Positions 5,592-12,227 of a stretch of DNA of 20,498 nucleotides are shown here, in pieces. The stretch is from a virus. A model generated the notes under the pieces. The model made no database searches. It saw nothing but the letters and a program-made list of their open reading frames with translations, and was not told where the DNA came from. The position numbers were made by a program, and so were the translations under genes. Where the stretch lies: positions 1 to 20,498 of the IMG/VR virus record IMGVR_UViG_3300029957_000312; one strand, given 5' to 3'. The number at the start of each line of letters is the position of its first letter. Position 1 is the stretch's first letter.

Positions 5592-7324
5592 TACATGCCT
5601 CCCGCACCGCCGCTCACCAGGCGCAGCGGCTGGGCCTTGGCCAGCGCCGGGCCGCTGAGCTGGGCGGCGATGTCGTCGATTTCCTGGGCCGGAACGCCGT
5701 CGGGCCAGCGCTGGGCCAGCCAGGCGTAACTGGCGGCGGTCCAGGACTGGCCGATACGGGCCTTGAGCTGCTTGGCCGCCTCCACGTGGGACAGGGGCGG
5801 TATCTCGCGCCGGGCCGCGTCCAGGCCCAGGTCCCGGCCACGGCGCGGCAGGTAGACCGGGGCCTCGTGCACGTCGGCGAAGACGTCCAGGCCGTAGGGG
5901 GCCTGGCCGGTCTGGCGCTCCTTGCCCGTGTCGCCCACGGCCTCGGCGATCTCCTTGACGCGCTTGTCCGCGGCGGTCTCCGGCACGCCCTTGAACTCCT
6001 GGCCGAAGGTCGCGGCATCGGCCCGGAACCCGGCCGCGTCCACTTCCACCGGCGGCACCGGGTAAGCCACGTCCTCGCCGCGCGCGTCCTTGAGGATCAC
6101 GTCCACGGACGGGGCCAGGTAGGGGTTGACCACCACGCGCACCTTCATGCCGGGCACCACGCCGGGCAGCATGTGCAGGGCGTAGACCCTGCGGCCGTAG
6201 CCCTTGACCGAGTGCGTGACGGTCATGTCGTGGCGCACGGTGCGCTCTTCCGGCTTGGTGACCACCAGCTCGCGCAGCAGCTCCATGGCCGGGGCGATGC
6301 GCAGCTGGTCCTCATTGATGCTCAGCCACATGTCGTTGCGGGTCTTGCCGTGGCGGGAGTGGACAGCCCAGGCGTTGTAGTGCCTGCGCCAGCCGTCCGC
6401 CGCCGCCTGGAGCTGCTCCACGCCGGTGACGCGGTGGAAGGCCAGCCGGCCCTCGAACTGCGTTTCGACAAGGTTTTGGGCCTGTTCGACTTGCCCCTTG
6501 GCCCGCGGGTTGCCCGGCAGGTGCGTGAGGTACCGCACGCCCAGGCGCTCCAGCAGGTTGAGGAACAGGCCGGAGAGGTTGGCCGAGCCGGAGTCCATCA
6601 TCAGGATCTCCGGCACGCCGTGCATGGGATCGTTCATGCCGCGGTCGCTGATGGCCGCCAGGAACACGTCCACCAGGCCCTCCGCGCTCTCGCCGCCCGT
6701 CACCAGGTAGTGGACGTAGATCGCGCCGGAGTAGTGGTCCGTGACCACGTAGCGCCAGACGCGCTGCTTCTCCACGCGCGCCAGGTTCTGCGGCTTGTTC
6801 TTGTAGAACTGGGACTCGGGCATGACCTTGAGACCGCCCACCGGCAGGTAGAACAGCACGCAGATGGAGGCGTCGACCTGCCAGACGTGGTTCGGGTGCG
6901 CGGAGCGCATGTGCGTGCCGGGCTTGCCCTTGGCCAGCATGGTGGGGTGGCAGCGGTGGAGGCGCATGGCGCGCGAGAGCGTGGCCGGGGAGACGTCGGC
7001 GATACGGCCGTTGTCCTGCAGGATGTCCAGCGCCACGGTGATGGGCAGGGTCTTTTTCTTGTTGCGGCGGGTGGCTCCGCGCACGAGGGCGGCGGCCTGT
7101 ACGGCCACGTCCTCGGGCACGGAACACTGGCCGCTGTCCTTGCGGGTCTTGCGGCCGGAGTCGTATCCGGCCTTCTGGCGCAGGCGGCGGTAGACCTCCT
7201 GGGGCGAGCAGCACAGGCGCTGCGCCGCCTCGGTGACGATGACGGACTTGCCGCCATGCGGCGCGGCCAAAAGCCGGCCGCACACCTCAAGCAGGAAGGT
7301 CGATTCGCCGCGGTCCGCGTTCAT
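5591..7324 (-). CDS. A: DDE transposase, Mu A-like
   Basis: A 577-aa transposase/integrase. N-terminal DNA-binding helices (about 28-130) precede the catalytic RNase H-like core with D151 (HVWQVDAS), D244 (LMMDSGSAN) and E280 (AKGQVEQ), the DDE triad that cuts and joins phage ends to target DNA. A beta-barrel domain follows (about 360-430), and a C-terminal helical part that would contact B. It is shorter than Mu A (663 aa), suggesting fewer N-terminal DNA-binding modules. The start at 7324 overlaps the previous stop (ATGA), with GGAG upstream. Substrates should be the prophage ends, not in view, unless the iterons at 68-103 are part of one. All key residues are present. Confidence 0.95.
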   Translation of the reverse strand: MNADRGESTFLLEVCGRLLAAPHGGKSVIVTEAAQRLCCSPQEVYRRLRQKAGYDSGRKTRKDSGQCSVPEDVAVQAAALVRGATRRNKKKTLPITVALDILQDNGRIADVSPATLSRAMRLHRCHPTMLAKGKPGTHMRSAHPNHVWQVDASICVLFYLPVGGLKVMPESQFYKNKPQNLARVEKQRVWRYVVTDHYSGAIYVHYLVTGGESAEGLVDVFLAAISDRGMNDPMHGVPEILMMDSGSANLSGLFLNLLERLGVRYLTHLPGNPRAKGQVEQAQNLVETQFEGRLAFHRVTGVEQLQAAADGWRRHYNAWAVHSRHGKTRNDMWLSINEDQLRIAPAMELLRELVVTKPEERTVRHDMTVTHSVKGYGRRVYALHMLPGVVPGMKVRVVVNPYLAPSVDVILKDARGEDVAYPVPPVEVDAAGFRADAATFGQEFKGVPETAADKRVKEIAEAVGDTGKERQTGQAPYGLDVFADVHEAPVYLPRRGRDLGLDAARREIPPLSHVEAAKQLKARIGQSWTAASYAWLAQRWPDGVPAQEIDDIAAQLSGPALAKAQPLRLVSGGAGGM

Positions 7325-7734
7325 TCGGCGGACTCCTTGGCGACGGCACCGGCATGCGCCGTGACGGTTTCCTTTGCGCAGACCCTCTCTGCCTCGGCCT
7401 GGATGCGCTTGGCCCTGGCGTTCAGGTAGGTGGCAATCTTCCTGGCGTAAGCTACGATGAATTGCTCATGCTTGGCCGCGATGTCGCACGAGCATCCCAT
7501 GACCACCGTGTATCCGCCGACCTCAATGTGGCCGATGCTGCCATTTTGGGCGATGTACTTGTCGGGGGCAGACATGCTCTTTTCGTACAGGCGCTCGTAC
7601 TCTCTGCCTTCCCACGTCCATCCATTCATTCCGCTGGCATCGAAATGGATGCGTCCGCAGGCGCAGGTCATTTGGCAATGTCCCATGCCGGAGTCGAAGG
7701 CGTCGCGGAATTCGTTGCTGTACTGCTCGCTCAT
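7321..7734 (-). CDS. Hypothetical Cys-motif phage protein
   Basis: A 137-aa protein I do not recognise. Cys at 20, 24 and 26 (CQMTCACG) plus Cys 81 and 83 (CSC) could hold a metal ion in a split zinc-ribbon. The C-terminal third is a helix rich in Ala, Lys and Glu (ARKIATYLNARAKRIQAEAERV). The start at 7734 directly abuts the previous stop (TAG), with GGGGGGGAAG as ribosome site. Its stop overlaps the transposase start, so it is likely produced in step with A. Confidence 0.72.
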   Translation of the reverse strand: MSEQYSNEFRDAFDSGMGHCQMTCACGRIHFDASGMNGWTWEGREYERLYEKSMSAPDKYIAQNGSIGHIEVGGYTVVMGCSCDIAAKHEQFIVAYARKIATYLNARAKRIQAEAERVCAKETVTAHAGAVAKESAE

Positions 7735-8682
7735 CTACTTCCCCCCCTCGTCCAGGCCGAGATCCTGGGCGGCCAGGTCGCGCCGCCACTCGGGCCGGGC
7801 CATGCCCGCAAAGTCCACGTCGATGTTGTGGGTCTGGAGGAAGTCCACGAGGCTCTCGCAAAGGAAGCGCACCGCGCCCATGGCGTGGCCGGTGGTGGTG
7901 ACGCTCAGCTCGTCAAGCGCGAGCACGTCGGCCACCTCGGCCAGGAACAGGTTGACCTCGCCCTCGGCCTTGACGCAGGCGGCGTTGATGCGCTCGCTCG
8001 CGGCCTGTTCCTGCTCCAGCTGCAGGCGGGCGCGCTTGTTCGGCGGCAGGCTCCTGAGCTTCTCCAGGTCGAGGGAGACTTTGTCGAGCTTCTCGCTCTT
8101 GTCGGTCAGCAGCTTGTCGCGGGCGTCCAGGTCGGCCTTCAGGTCCTCGGCCTGCTTCTTCGCGGCCTCGCGCTCGCTCTGGTGCCGGGCGGCCAGGTCC
8201 TGCAGGATGTCCAGCACCTGGTCCTTACTCTCGGCGGCCAGGGCCTGCTTGACCACGTCCTGCTCATCCTGCGGCAGGGCCTTCAGGGCGGCGTAGTCGC
8301 GGGCCTTGAAGCCGATGCGCTCGGCGGCTTCGTAGAGGTCTGGGCCCAGGATATGGAGGTTCTTCGAGAGTTCGTAGCAGCGCGTATAGGACTTGCCGAA
8401 GAACTCCCGGCAGAACTCGTCAAAATCTTCGACGTGTCGAAGATTCCCGCCAGCGTCTTTGTACGGCAAGCCCTTGTACTTCTTGGACTCGCGCACTTCG
8501 ATGAAGGTCTGTGCGATGGCGATATCTCCGACGCGTCGAAGAAAATCCAAGCCCTCAATGCGGCCCAGGGCCTTGAAGGTGTCGCCGTAAGCGAGCAGGG
8601 CCGTATCAGCCAGCGCACCCTGATTCTGCGCGACCAGCAGCTCCGCGCCACGGGCTGGGGTGATCTCCTGGGCATCCTTCAT
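7735..8682 (-). CDS. Early coiled-coil protein with putative DNA-binding N-terminal half
   Basis: A 315-aa protein. The first part (about 30-130) looks like a helical DNA-binding region: YKDAGGNLRHVEDFDEF, then a helical EFFGKSYTRCYELSKNL, reminiscent of phage or plasmid proteins with KilA/ParB-like helices, though I cannot name a family. Residues 165-212 form a charged coiled coil (EREAAKKQAEDLKADLDARDK and following heptads). The C-terminal 100 residues are helical (AEVADVLALDELS). The start at 8682 has AAGGAG 6 bases upstream. It precedes the transposase block. Role in replication or partition-like organisation is inference. Confidence 0.78.
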   Translation of the reverse strand: MKDAQEITPARGAELLVAQNQGALADTALLAYGDTFKALGRIEGLDFLRRVGDIAIAQTFIEVRESKKYKGLPYKDAGGNLRHVEDFDEFCREFFGKSYTRCYELSKNLHILGPDLYEAAERIGFKARDYAALKALPQDEQDVVKQALAAESKDQVLDILQDLAARHQSEREAAKKQAEDLKADLDARDKLLTDKSEKLDKVSLDLEKLRSLPPNKRARLQLEQEQAASERINAACVKAEGEVNLFLAEVADVLALDELSVTTTGHAMGAVRFLCESLVDFLQTHNIDVDFAGMARPEWRRDLAAQDLGLDEGGK

Positions 8683-8699
8683 GGTCTCTCCTTGTGGTT

Positions 8700-9005
8700 T
8701 CAGCCCATCGCCCCAACGGCGACGCGGCGATTCAACTCGGTCATGCGGTCCTGCAGGTTGGCCATGTGGGACTGGTGCGCGTGGGCGATCTGCAGCATGG
8801 CCACGCTGTGGGCCCAGCGGCCATTGTCCAGCTTGGTGGCCAGGCCCTCGGCCTCCAGCTCGGCCAGCGCGCGGCTCACGTTGACGGGGCTCTCGCCCAG
8901 GCCCTCGGCCAGCTCTTTGTTGGCCAGGCCGGTGATGGAGTGGCCCTTGAGGGCCTTGAGCACGCGCAGCACGCGGCGCGCGGAGGAAGTGGTGTCCTTG
9001 GTCAT
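8700..9005 (-). CDS. IclR-type winged-helix DNA-binding protein
   Basis: A 101-aa protein with a winged helix near the N-terminus: SARRVLRVLKALKGHSITGL, then NKELAEGLGESPVNVSRALAELEAEGLATKLDNGRW (about 28-65), the layout of IclR or MarR HTH domains, followed by a helical tail likely for dimer contacts. It lacks an IclR effector domain. The start at 9005 has GGGAG upstream and overlaps the stop of the preceding gene as ATGA; the longer frame is a shadow. As an early regulator it could act on the early or repressor promoter. Confidence 0.85.
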   Translation of the reverse strand: MTKDTTSSARRVLRVLKALKGHSITGLANKELAEGLGESPVNVSRALAELEAEGLATKLDNGRWAHSVAMLQIAHAHQSHMANLQDRMTELNRRVAVGAMG

Positions 9006-9229
9006 GCGGCTCTCCCGAGGGTGTTGGTGGTCTTCTTGGCAGCGGGGGGAAGGTGCCCGGCCGGGCAGCCCCGGCCGAGAAACCAGGCGCGAAGGTTGGC
9101 GGAAGTCATCTCGCCGCGTAGGAACTGATACACGGCGCTGAGGCTGATGCCGTTGGCCTCGGCCACGGCTTTGACCTTCACGTCGTTGAGCGTCATCCAC
9201 GCCCAGAGCTTCTTGGTCCTGCGGCTCAT
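9002..9229 (-). CDS. Small HTH protein
   Basis: A 75-aa protein with a helix-turn-helix at about 12-45 (TLNDVKVKAVAEANGISLSA followed by VYQFLRGEM), typical of small phage Cro- or Ner-type regulators. Its ATG overlaps the previous stop (ATGA) and it overlaps the next gene likewise, so translation is probably coupled; the upstream GAGAGG is only a weak ribosome site. Its size and position (second early gene, close to the promoter) fit the role of Mu Ner, which dampens early and repressor transcription. That function is inference. Confidence 0.78.
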   Translation of the reverse strand: MSRRTKKLWAWMTLNDVKVKAVAEANGISLSAVYQFLRGEMTSANLRAWFLGRGCPAGHLPPAAKKTTNTLGRAA

Positions 9230-9675
9230 TTCGGGAGCCTCTCAAGGATGGCCTTGCGCTGCGCCGCCCGCGCGCGGTCCTCGGCGGTGATGACGCCCAG
9301 ATCGTAGTACGGGGCCTGCTCGTGGGTGAGCACCAGGATCCCGGCGGCCTCCACCGCGACCTGCAGAAAGCCCGTGTCGCCGGTGATGACGGCCAGGGCC
9401 CCGGCGTATTCCAGCGGCACGCAGCGGTCGTCCTTGCCGGGAGCCACCCAGTTGTTCACCTGGTGGATGGAAATGGACTCGCCGGTAAGGCGGGAGAGTT
9501 CGTCCGCCACGACATCGCGGGACAGGCCACAGCTGGCGAGGGCATGCTTGAGGGCTTCCTTGACGGCTTCTTTGGCCCGCAGGGAGCCGCTTCTGCGTTT
9601 CTGGGAGTCCAGCTCAGACAATGGAAGGGTCAGCTGGACCATCCTCCGGTCTGGATTCGTCGCCTTCTTAGACAT
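9226..9675 (-). CDS. First early gene, putative HTH regulator
   Basis: A 149-aa protein. The central part (about 32-80) is helical and holds a probable helix-turn-helix: KEAVKEALKHALASCGLSRD, then VVADELSRLTGESISIHQVNNWVAPGK, followed by a helical domain with LEYAGALAVITGDTGFLQVAVE, and a short C-terminal helix. It resembles phage regulatory proteins found as the first early gene of Mu-like elements. The start at 9675 lies about 60 bases below the early -10 sequence; the ribosome site (GGGG) is weak. Target and mode are unknown. Confidence 0.72.
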   Translation of the reverse strand: MSKKATNPDRRMVQLTLPLSELDSQKRRSGSLRAKEAVKEALKHALASCGLSRDVVADELSRLTGESISIHQVNNWVAPGKDDRCVPLEYAGALAVITGDTGFLQVAVEAAGILVLTHEQAPYYDLGVITAEDRARAAQRKAILERLPK

Positions 9676-9710
9676 TGCGCCCCCGGCAAATCGCGGTTAA
9701 AAGCGGGTAA

Positions 9711-9742
9711 CGAGGTTCACTTTTTGAACCTCGCCAGAACCT
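9711..9742. promoter_or_regulatory. Operator: inverted repeat plus extra half-site
   Basis: CGAGGTTCA (9711-9719) and TGAACCTCG (9725-9733) form a perfect 9-bp inverted repeat with a CTTTT spacer. A third half-site GAACCT (9737-9742) repeats 9726-9731 exactly 11 bases further on. The block lies at and just below the -10 of the leftward early promoter, where a repressor would block transcription. There is no T run following, so it is not a terminator. The binding protein (S24 repressor or an early HTH protein) is inference. Confidence 0.72.
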
Positions 9743-9743
9743 A

Positions 9744-9771
9744 ATTACTTTCGAACAGAGTTTCATGTCAA
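9744..9771 (-). promoter_or_regulatory. Leftward early promoter
   Basis: On the minus strand a perfect TTGACA (9771-9766) is followed after 16 bases by AGTAAT (9749-9744, four matches to TATAAT). Transcription would start near 9737, inside the operator half-sites, and read the early operon starting at 9675. This is the only good sigma-70-like promoter in the 130-base control region on this strand. A rightward promoter for the repressor is less clear; TATTTT near 9786 is a weak -10 candidate. Confidence 0.65.
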
Positions 9772-9807
9772 GAGTAATCCAGGAATATTTTTCAGGTGAA
9801 AAGAACT

Positions 9808-10611
9808 ATGCCCGACGAACCGACCCCTTACTCCCGCGCGACAGCGGAAGACATGCCCGCCTTTGTTGAGGTGATGGGGCGTCTGTCCAAGGTGGGGATT
9901 GGGAACCAGTCGGACTTAGCGCGGAAGCTCGGTGTTTCTCCGGCGGGGGTTTCTGACGCAAAGAAGCGTGGGCCGTTTCCTTTGGCCTGGGCATTAATGC
10001 TCGCCAGAGTCCTCGATGTAAGCTTAGATTATATTTTGGGCCTGTCAGCTGGGTTTGGCGACAGGAGGCCCCCGGAGCAAACGGCGCTTCTTCACCCGGA
10101 CGAGAGTGCGGTCGGACCGGAGCGCCTACGACATTTACGTGTTGACCCCGCCACCGGGTCGTCTCAGCCACCCACAGGGCCGGTGACCATTGACGGGTTC
10201 GTCATGGTTCCGAAGCATGCGGCGCGCCTATCCGGTGGCCCCGGCAGCTGGGATCTGGGGGAGGAGGTCATCGGCTTCTATGCTTTCCGGGAGGAGTGGT
10301 TGCGCTCCAAGGGCAGCCCCGGAAACATGGCGCTCATGGACGTGTTCGGCCATTCCATGGAGCCGGATCTCCGCGACGGCGACACGGTGCTGATTGACCG
10401 GGGGCAGCAGGAGGTTGAGGCTGGCAGGATCTATGCCGTGGGGATCGAGGACACAGCGGTGGTCAAGTGGGTAGAGAAGCGGCCGGGGGCGCTCTTGCTC
10501 CGCAGCTCCAACCCGGACCATCTGCCCATCGAAGTTGACATGCGCGGTGACCTGGCGGACACGGTTCGCATCATCGGTCGGATCATCTGGTGGTGCCGGG
10601 AGGCACGATAA
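9808..10611 (+). CDS. Prophage repressor, HTH plus S24 peptidase fold
   Basis: A CI/LexA-type repressor of 267 aa. The N-terminal HTH (about 24-76) includes NQSDLARKLGVSPAGVSDAKK and LARVLDVSLDYILG. The C-terminal S24 domain (about 130-267) holds the nucleophile Ser183 in GHSMEP and Lys220 in AVVKWVEKRPG, plus the RSSNPDHLPIEV segment usual in this group. The ATG at 9808 is preferred because AGGTGA stands 8 bases upstream; a GTG at 9796 is in frame but has no ribosome site. Where relatives usually show an Ala-Gly after ARLS, this protein has SGGPGS (about 142-147), so self-cleavage may be altered. It faces away from the early operon and probably represses it. Confidence 0.92.
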   Translation: MPDEPTPYSRATAEDMPAFVEVMGRLSKVGIGNQSDLARKLGVSPAGVSDAKKRGPFPLAWALMLARVLDVSLDYILGLSAGFGDRRPPEQTALLHPDESAVGPERLRHLRVDPATGSSQPPTGPVTIDGFVMVPKHAARLSGGPGSWDLGEEVIGFYAFREEWLRSKGSPGNMALMDVFGHSMEPDLRDGDTVLIDRGQQEVEAGRIYAVGIEDTAVVKWVEKRPGALLLRSSNPDHLPIEVDMRGDLADTVRIIGRIIWWCREAR

Positions 10612-10627
10612 ACAGCGGGAGGGTTGC

Positions 10628-11305
10628 ATGGCCTTGATCCAATGCCCGGATTGCAAAGAGCAGGTCTCAGATTCCGCCCCCACGTGCCCCAAGTGCGGCA
10701 GGCCCATGCCCGACGCCAAGCCGCCGAAACAGAAACTGACGGCCAAGCACTACATCATCCTCGCGGTGGTCATAATAGCGCTCGCCTCAATCCTGAGAGC
10801 AAGGCACCCCGGTATGGGTTCGAACGCCAATGCGACCCAGGCTGTGTCCGCCGCGGAGAAGAAAGAGGCGAAAGACAAAGAGACCCTCAAGGCGCGGCTG
10901 GAGCGGCAATACTCCAAGACTGGGGAGAGCGGGCTGGATGGGAGCTGCACAGCCACAGCGCTATACCGCGAGTACAACTCCAATGAGGTCGCCGCGGATG
11001 CGAAGTACAAGGGCAAGTGGGTTCAGGTGCGCGGCGTGGCCGCCTCCGTGGCCAAGGACATCGCGGATCAGCCGTATGTGGCCCTCGCTGCCGACGCCTT
11101 CGGGATGGCCCAGGTGCAAGCCTTCCTCTTCGACGTGCAGATCAAGGAGATGAAGGGGCAGGATTTCACGACCGAGACGTCCCTCGAGAAGGCCGCGGCT
11201 GTGAAGTCCGGCCAGAAGATCATGGTGGAATGCCGTGGCGAGGGGTCCATCATGGGCATCCCGCGCCTCGGCCAGTGCCTGATCCTGCCGGACAGTACGA
11301 GATGA
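10628..11305 (+). CDS. Zinc-ribbon membrane protein with OB-fold (tRNA_anti-like) domain
   Basis: A 225-aa protein with a zinc ribbon (CPDC at 6-9, CPKC at 20-23), one membrane helix (about 42-57, YIILAVVIIALASIL), a charged linker (75-95), and an OB-fold of tRNA_anti-like type (about 110-222, with KWVQVRGVAASVAKD and QKIMVECRG). The ribbon would be cytoplasmic and the OB part periplasmic; Cys 107, 202 and 217 could make a disulfide. The start at 10628 has GGGAGG upstream; the longer frame upstream runs into the repressor. It lies 16 bases after the repressor and is likely expressed with it in lysogens. It is not a core Mu gene. Role unknown; superinfection exclusion or envelope function are possible. 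Confidence 0.8.
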   Translation: MALIQCPDCKEQVSDSAPTCPKCGRPMPDAKPPKQKLTAKHYIILAVVIIALASILRARHPGMGSNANATQAVSAAEKKEAKDKETLKARLERQYSKTGESGLDGSCTATALYREYNSNEVAADAKYKGKWVQVRGVAASVAKDIADQPYVALAADAFGMAQVQAFLFDVQIKEMKGQDFTTETSLEKAAAVKSGQKIMVECRGEGSIMGIPRLGQCLILPDSTR

Positions 11306-11320
11306 GCAAGGAGGACAACG

Positions 11321-11599
11321 ATGGCAATCTACATCGGGCTCATGATTGGACGAGGCGGCGTTACCAGGATTGAAAAGCACACATCGCGCGATGCTTTTTG
11401 GGAAGAGCTATGTGTATGGGCGGAAAGCACGGGAGTCCTTCCGCCCAAGAAGTACGGCTTCGCCCATTTGCTCACTTGGGCTACGAACAACCACTACCGC
11501 ATTGGGGGAGAGGAGCGAATTTTCGTTTCCCGCATCTCTGCAGATATAACGCGCATCCTGATCAAGGAAAATGTCGCGACCCTCCACGATTTTACTTAG
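11321..11599 (+). CDS. Hypothetical cargo protein, 92 aa
   Basis: A 92-aa soluble protein of no recognised family (MAIYIGLMIGRGGV at the start, aromatic and charged throughout, WEELCVWAESTG and LTWATNNHYRIGG). GC is clearly lower than in the phage core, which suggests separate acquisition. The start at 11321 has AAGGAGG 6 bases upstream. It follows the zinc-ribbon gene by 15 bases and precedes an intrinsic terminator, so the repressor, zinc-ribbon gene and this gene look like one lysogenic transcript. Confidence 0.7.
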   Translation: MAIYIGLMIGRGGVTRIEKHTSRDAFWEELCVWAESTGVLPPKKYGFAHLLTWATNNHYRIGGEERIFVSRISADITRILIKENVATLHDFT

Positions 11600-11623
11600 A
11601 CCGAGCGCGATATTGTTCTTCTC

Positions 11624-11653
11624 CGGGCCGCCCTTGGCGGCCCGTGCCGTTTT
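11624..11653 (+). terminator. Intrinsic terminator of the repressor/cargo unit
   Basis: CGGGCCGCC (11624-11632), loop CTT, then GGCGGCCCG (11636-11644): a perfect 9-bp GC-rich stem, with TTTT at 11650-11653 five bases later. It begins 25 bases after the last cargo stop and before the late promoter, so it would separate lysogenic from late transcription. The gap before the T tract makes it slightly non-ideal. Confidence 0.65.
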
Positions 11654-11678
11654 AGCCGCCAAACCCGTCCGCAGAAAC

Positions 11679-11718
11679 TAACGCCCATTACAAGACCCGT
11701 CCTGCCCGCGCTTCTAGT
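11679..11718 (+). promoter_or_regulatory. Late promoter upstream of lysis genes (Plys-like)
   Basis: TAACGCCCATTA (11679-11690) is an imperfect dyad, followed by the shared TTACAAGACCCGTCC (11688-11702), and TCTAGT (11713-11718) at -10 position. The same TAACGC-N3-TTACAAGACCCGTCC arrangement and an aligned T-N-T-A at the same offset occur before the protease gene. There is no good -35, as expected for an activator-dependent promoter; the dyad centre is about -40. It drives the lysis/head block, with a leader of about 120 bases. The activator is probably Mor; that is inference. Confidence 0.72.
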
Positions 11719-11776
11719 GTCGGGCCTCGTGGAGCGCGTCCATCGCGGCGCGCGCAAGGCTCTCTCCTTCGCCCCG

Positions 11777-11815
11777 CCCCGCCGTTGTCCGGGACGGTCC
11801 CGGCCAGCGGCGGGG
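11777..11815 (+). promoter_or_regulatory. Long hairpin in the late leader
   Basis: CCCCGCCG (11777-11784) pairs with CGGCGGGG (11808-11815); TTG with CAG inside that (one wobble), then a T-C mismatch, then CCGGGA (11789-11794), loop CGG, TCCCGG (11798-11803). That is close to 18 paired positions. No T run follows, so it is not an intrinsic terminator, and the holin gene starts 30 bases on, after GGAGG. An mRNA-stability element, a translation-timing structure or a protein-binding dyad are options. It shares CCGGGAC with the iterons at 68-103. Confidence 0.6.
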
Positions 11816-11845
11816 CACAGGGGAGAGGCAAATCCGGAGGCCCTC

Positions 11846-12217
11846 ATGGATCGCATCAAAGCCCTTTTCACCTGGCTGCGCACGCATGCCCCGCGCATGA
11901 CGCTGCCCAACCTCATCTCCACCTGCCTTGTGCTCGTCGTGGTCAGCGTGGCCCCGCACCAGGCTCCTGTGCTGACCTACAAGCTGGCCCTGATCCTGCT
12001 GGCCGCCTGCGCCTGCTACATGCTGGACGTGAGTCTGTTCTACTATGCCAAGCCCAGCGGCTATCTGGCCCAGCCCTGGCGGGATGACATCAGCTTCAAG
12101 CCCTCGCAGGCTGACTTCGGCGTGGCCGCGGGCTGCCAGGCGCTGTTCATCGCCGCCTGCGCGCGCCGGTGTCTCATCGTCTGCGCGGGCATGTTGGCCG
12201 TGGCCTTGGCGCTCTAG
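11846..12217 (+). CDS. Putative holin
   Basis: A 123-aa membrane protein with hydrophobic stretches at about 21-36, 44-62 and 92-123 (the last may be two short segments). It stands first in the late block, directly before the lytic enzyme, the usual place of a holin, which forms the membrane lesion that starts lysis. I do not recognise a particular holin family. The start at 11846 has GGAGG seven bases upstream; the frame extends upstream through the leader hairpin but that part is non-coding in style. A short charged loop lies around 72-90. Confidence 0.68.
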   Translation: MDRIKALFTWLRTHAPRMTLPNLISTCLVLVVVSVAPHQAPVLTYKLALILLAACACYMLDVSLFYYAKPSGYLAQPWRDDISFKPSQADFGVAAGCQALFIAACARRCLIVCAGMLAVALAL

Positions 12218-12227
12218 GGGGCGGGCC

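Noticed and set aside
4353-5729. A long plus-strand frame of 458 codons over the B gene
   Set aside because: It is antisense to B with its Walker motifs, is rich in Ala, His, Val and Leu as GC-rich mirror frames are, and has no recognisable domain.
5786-7429. A plus-strand frame of 547 codons over the transposase
   Set aside because: Mirror frame of the DDE transposase; His/Val/Gly-rich with no motif, a usual artefact of high GC at third positions.
7354-9141. A plus-strand frame of 595 codons
   Set aside because: Covers four minus-strand genes including the coiled-coil and HTH genes; low-complexity translation and no ribosome site.
9711-9733. Inverted repeat considered as a terminator
   Set aside because: No T run follows on either strand, and it lies at the start point of the early promoter, so an operator is the better reading.
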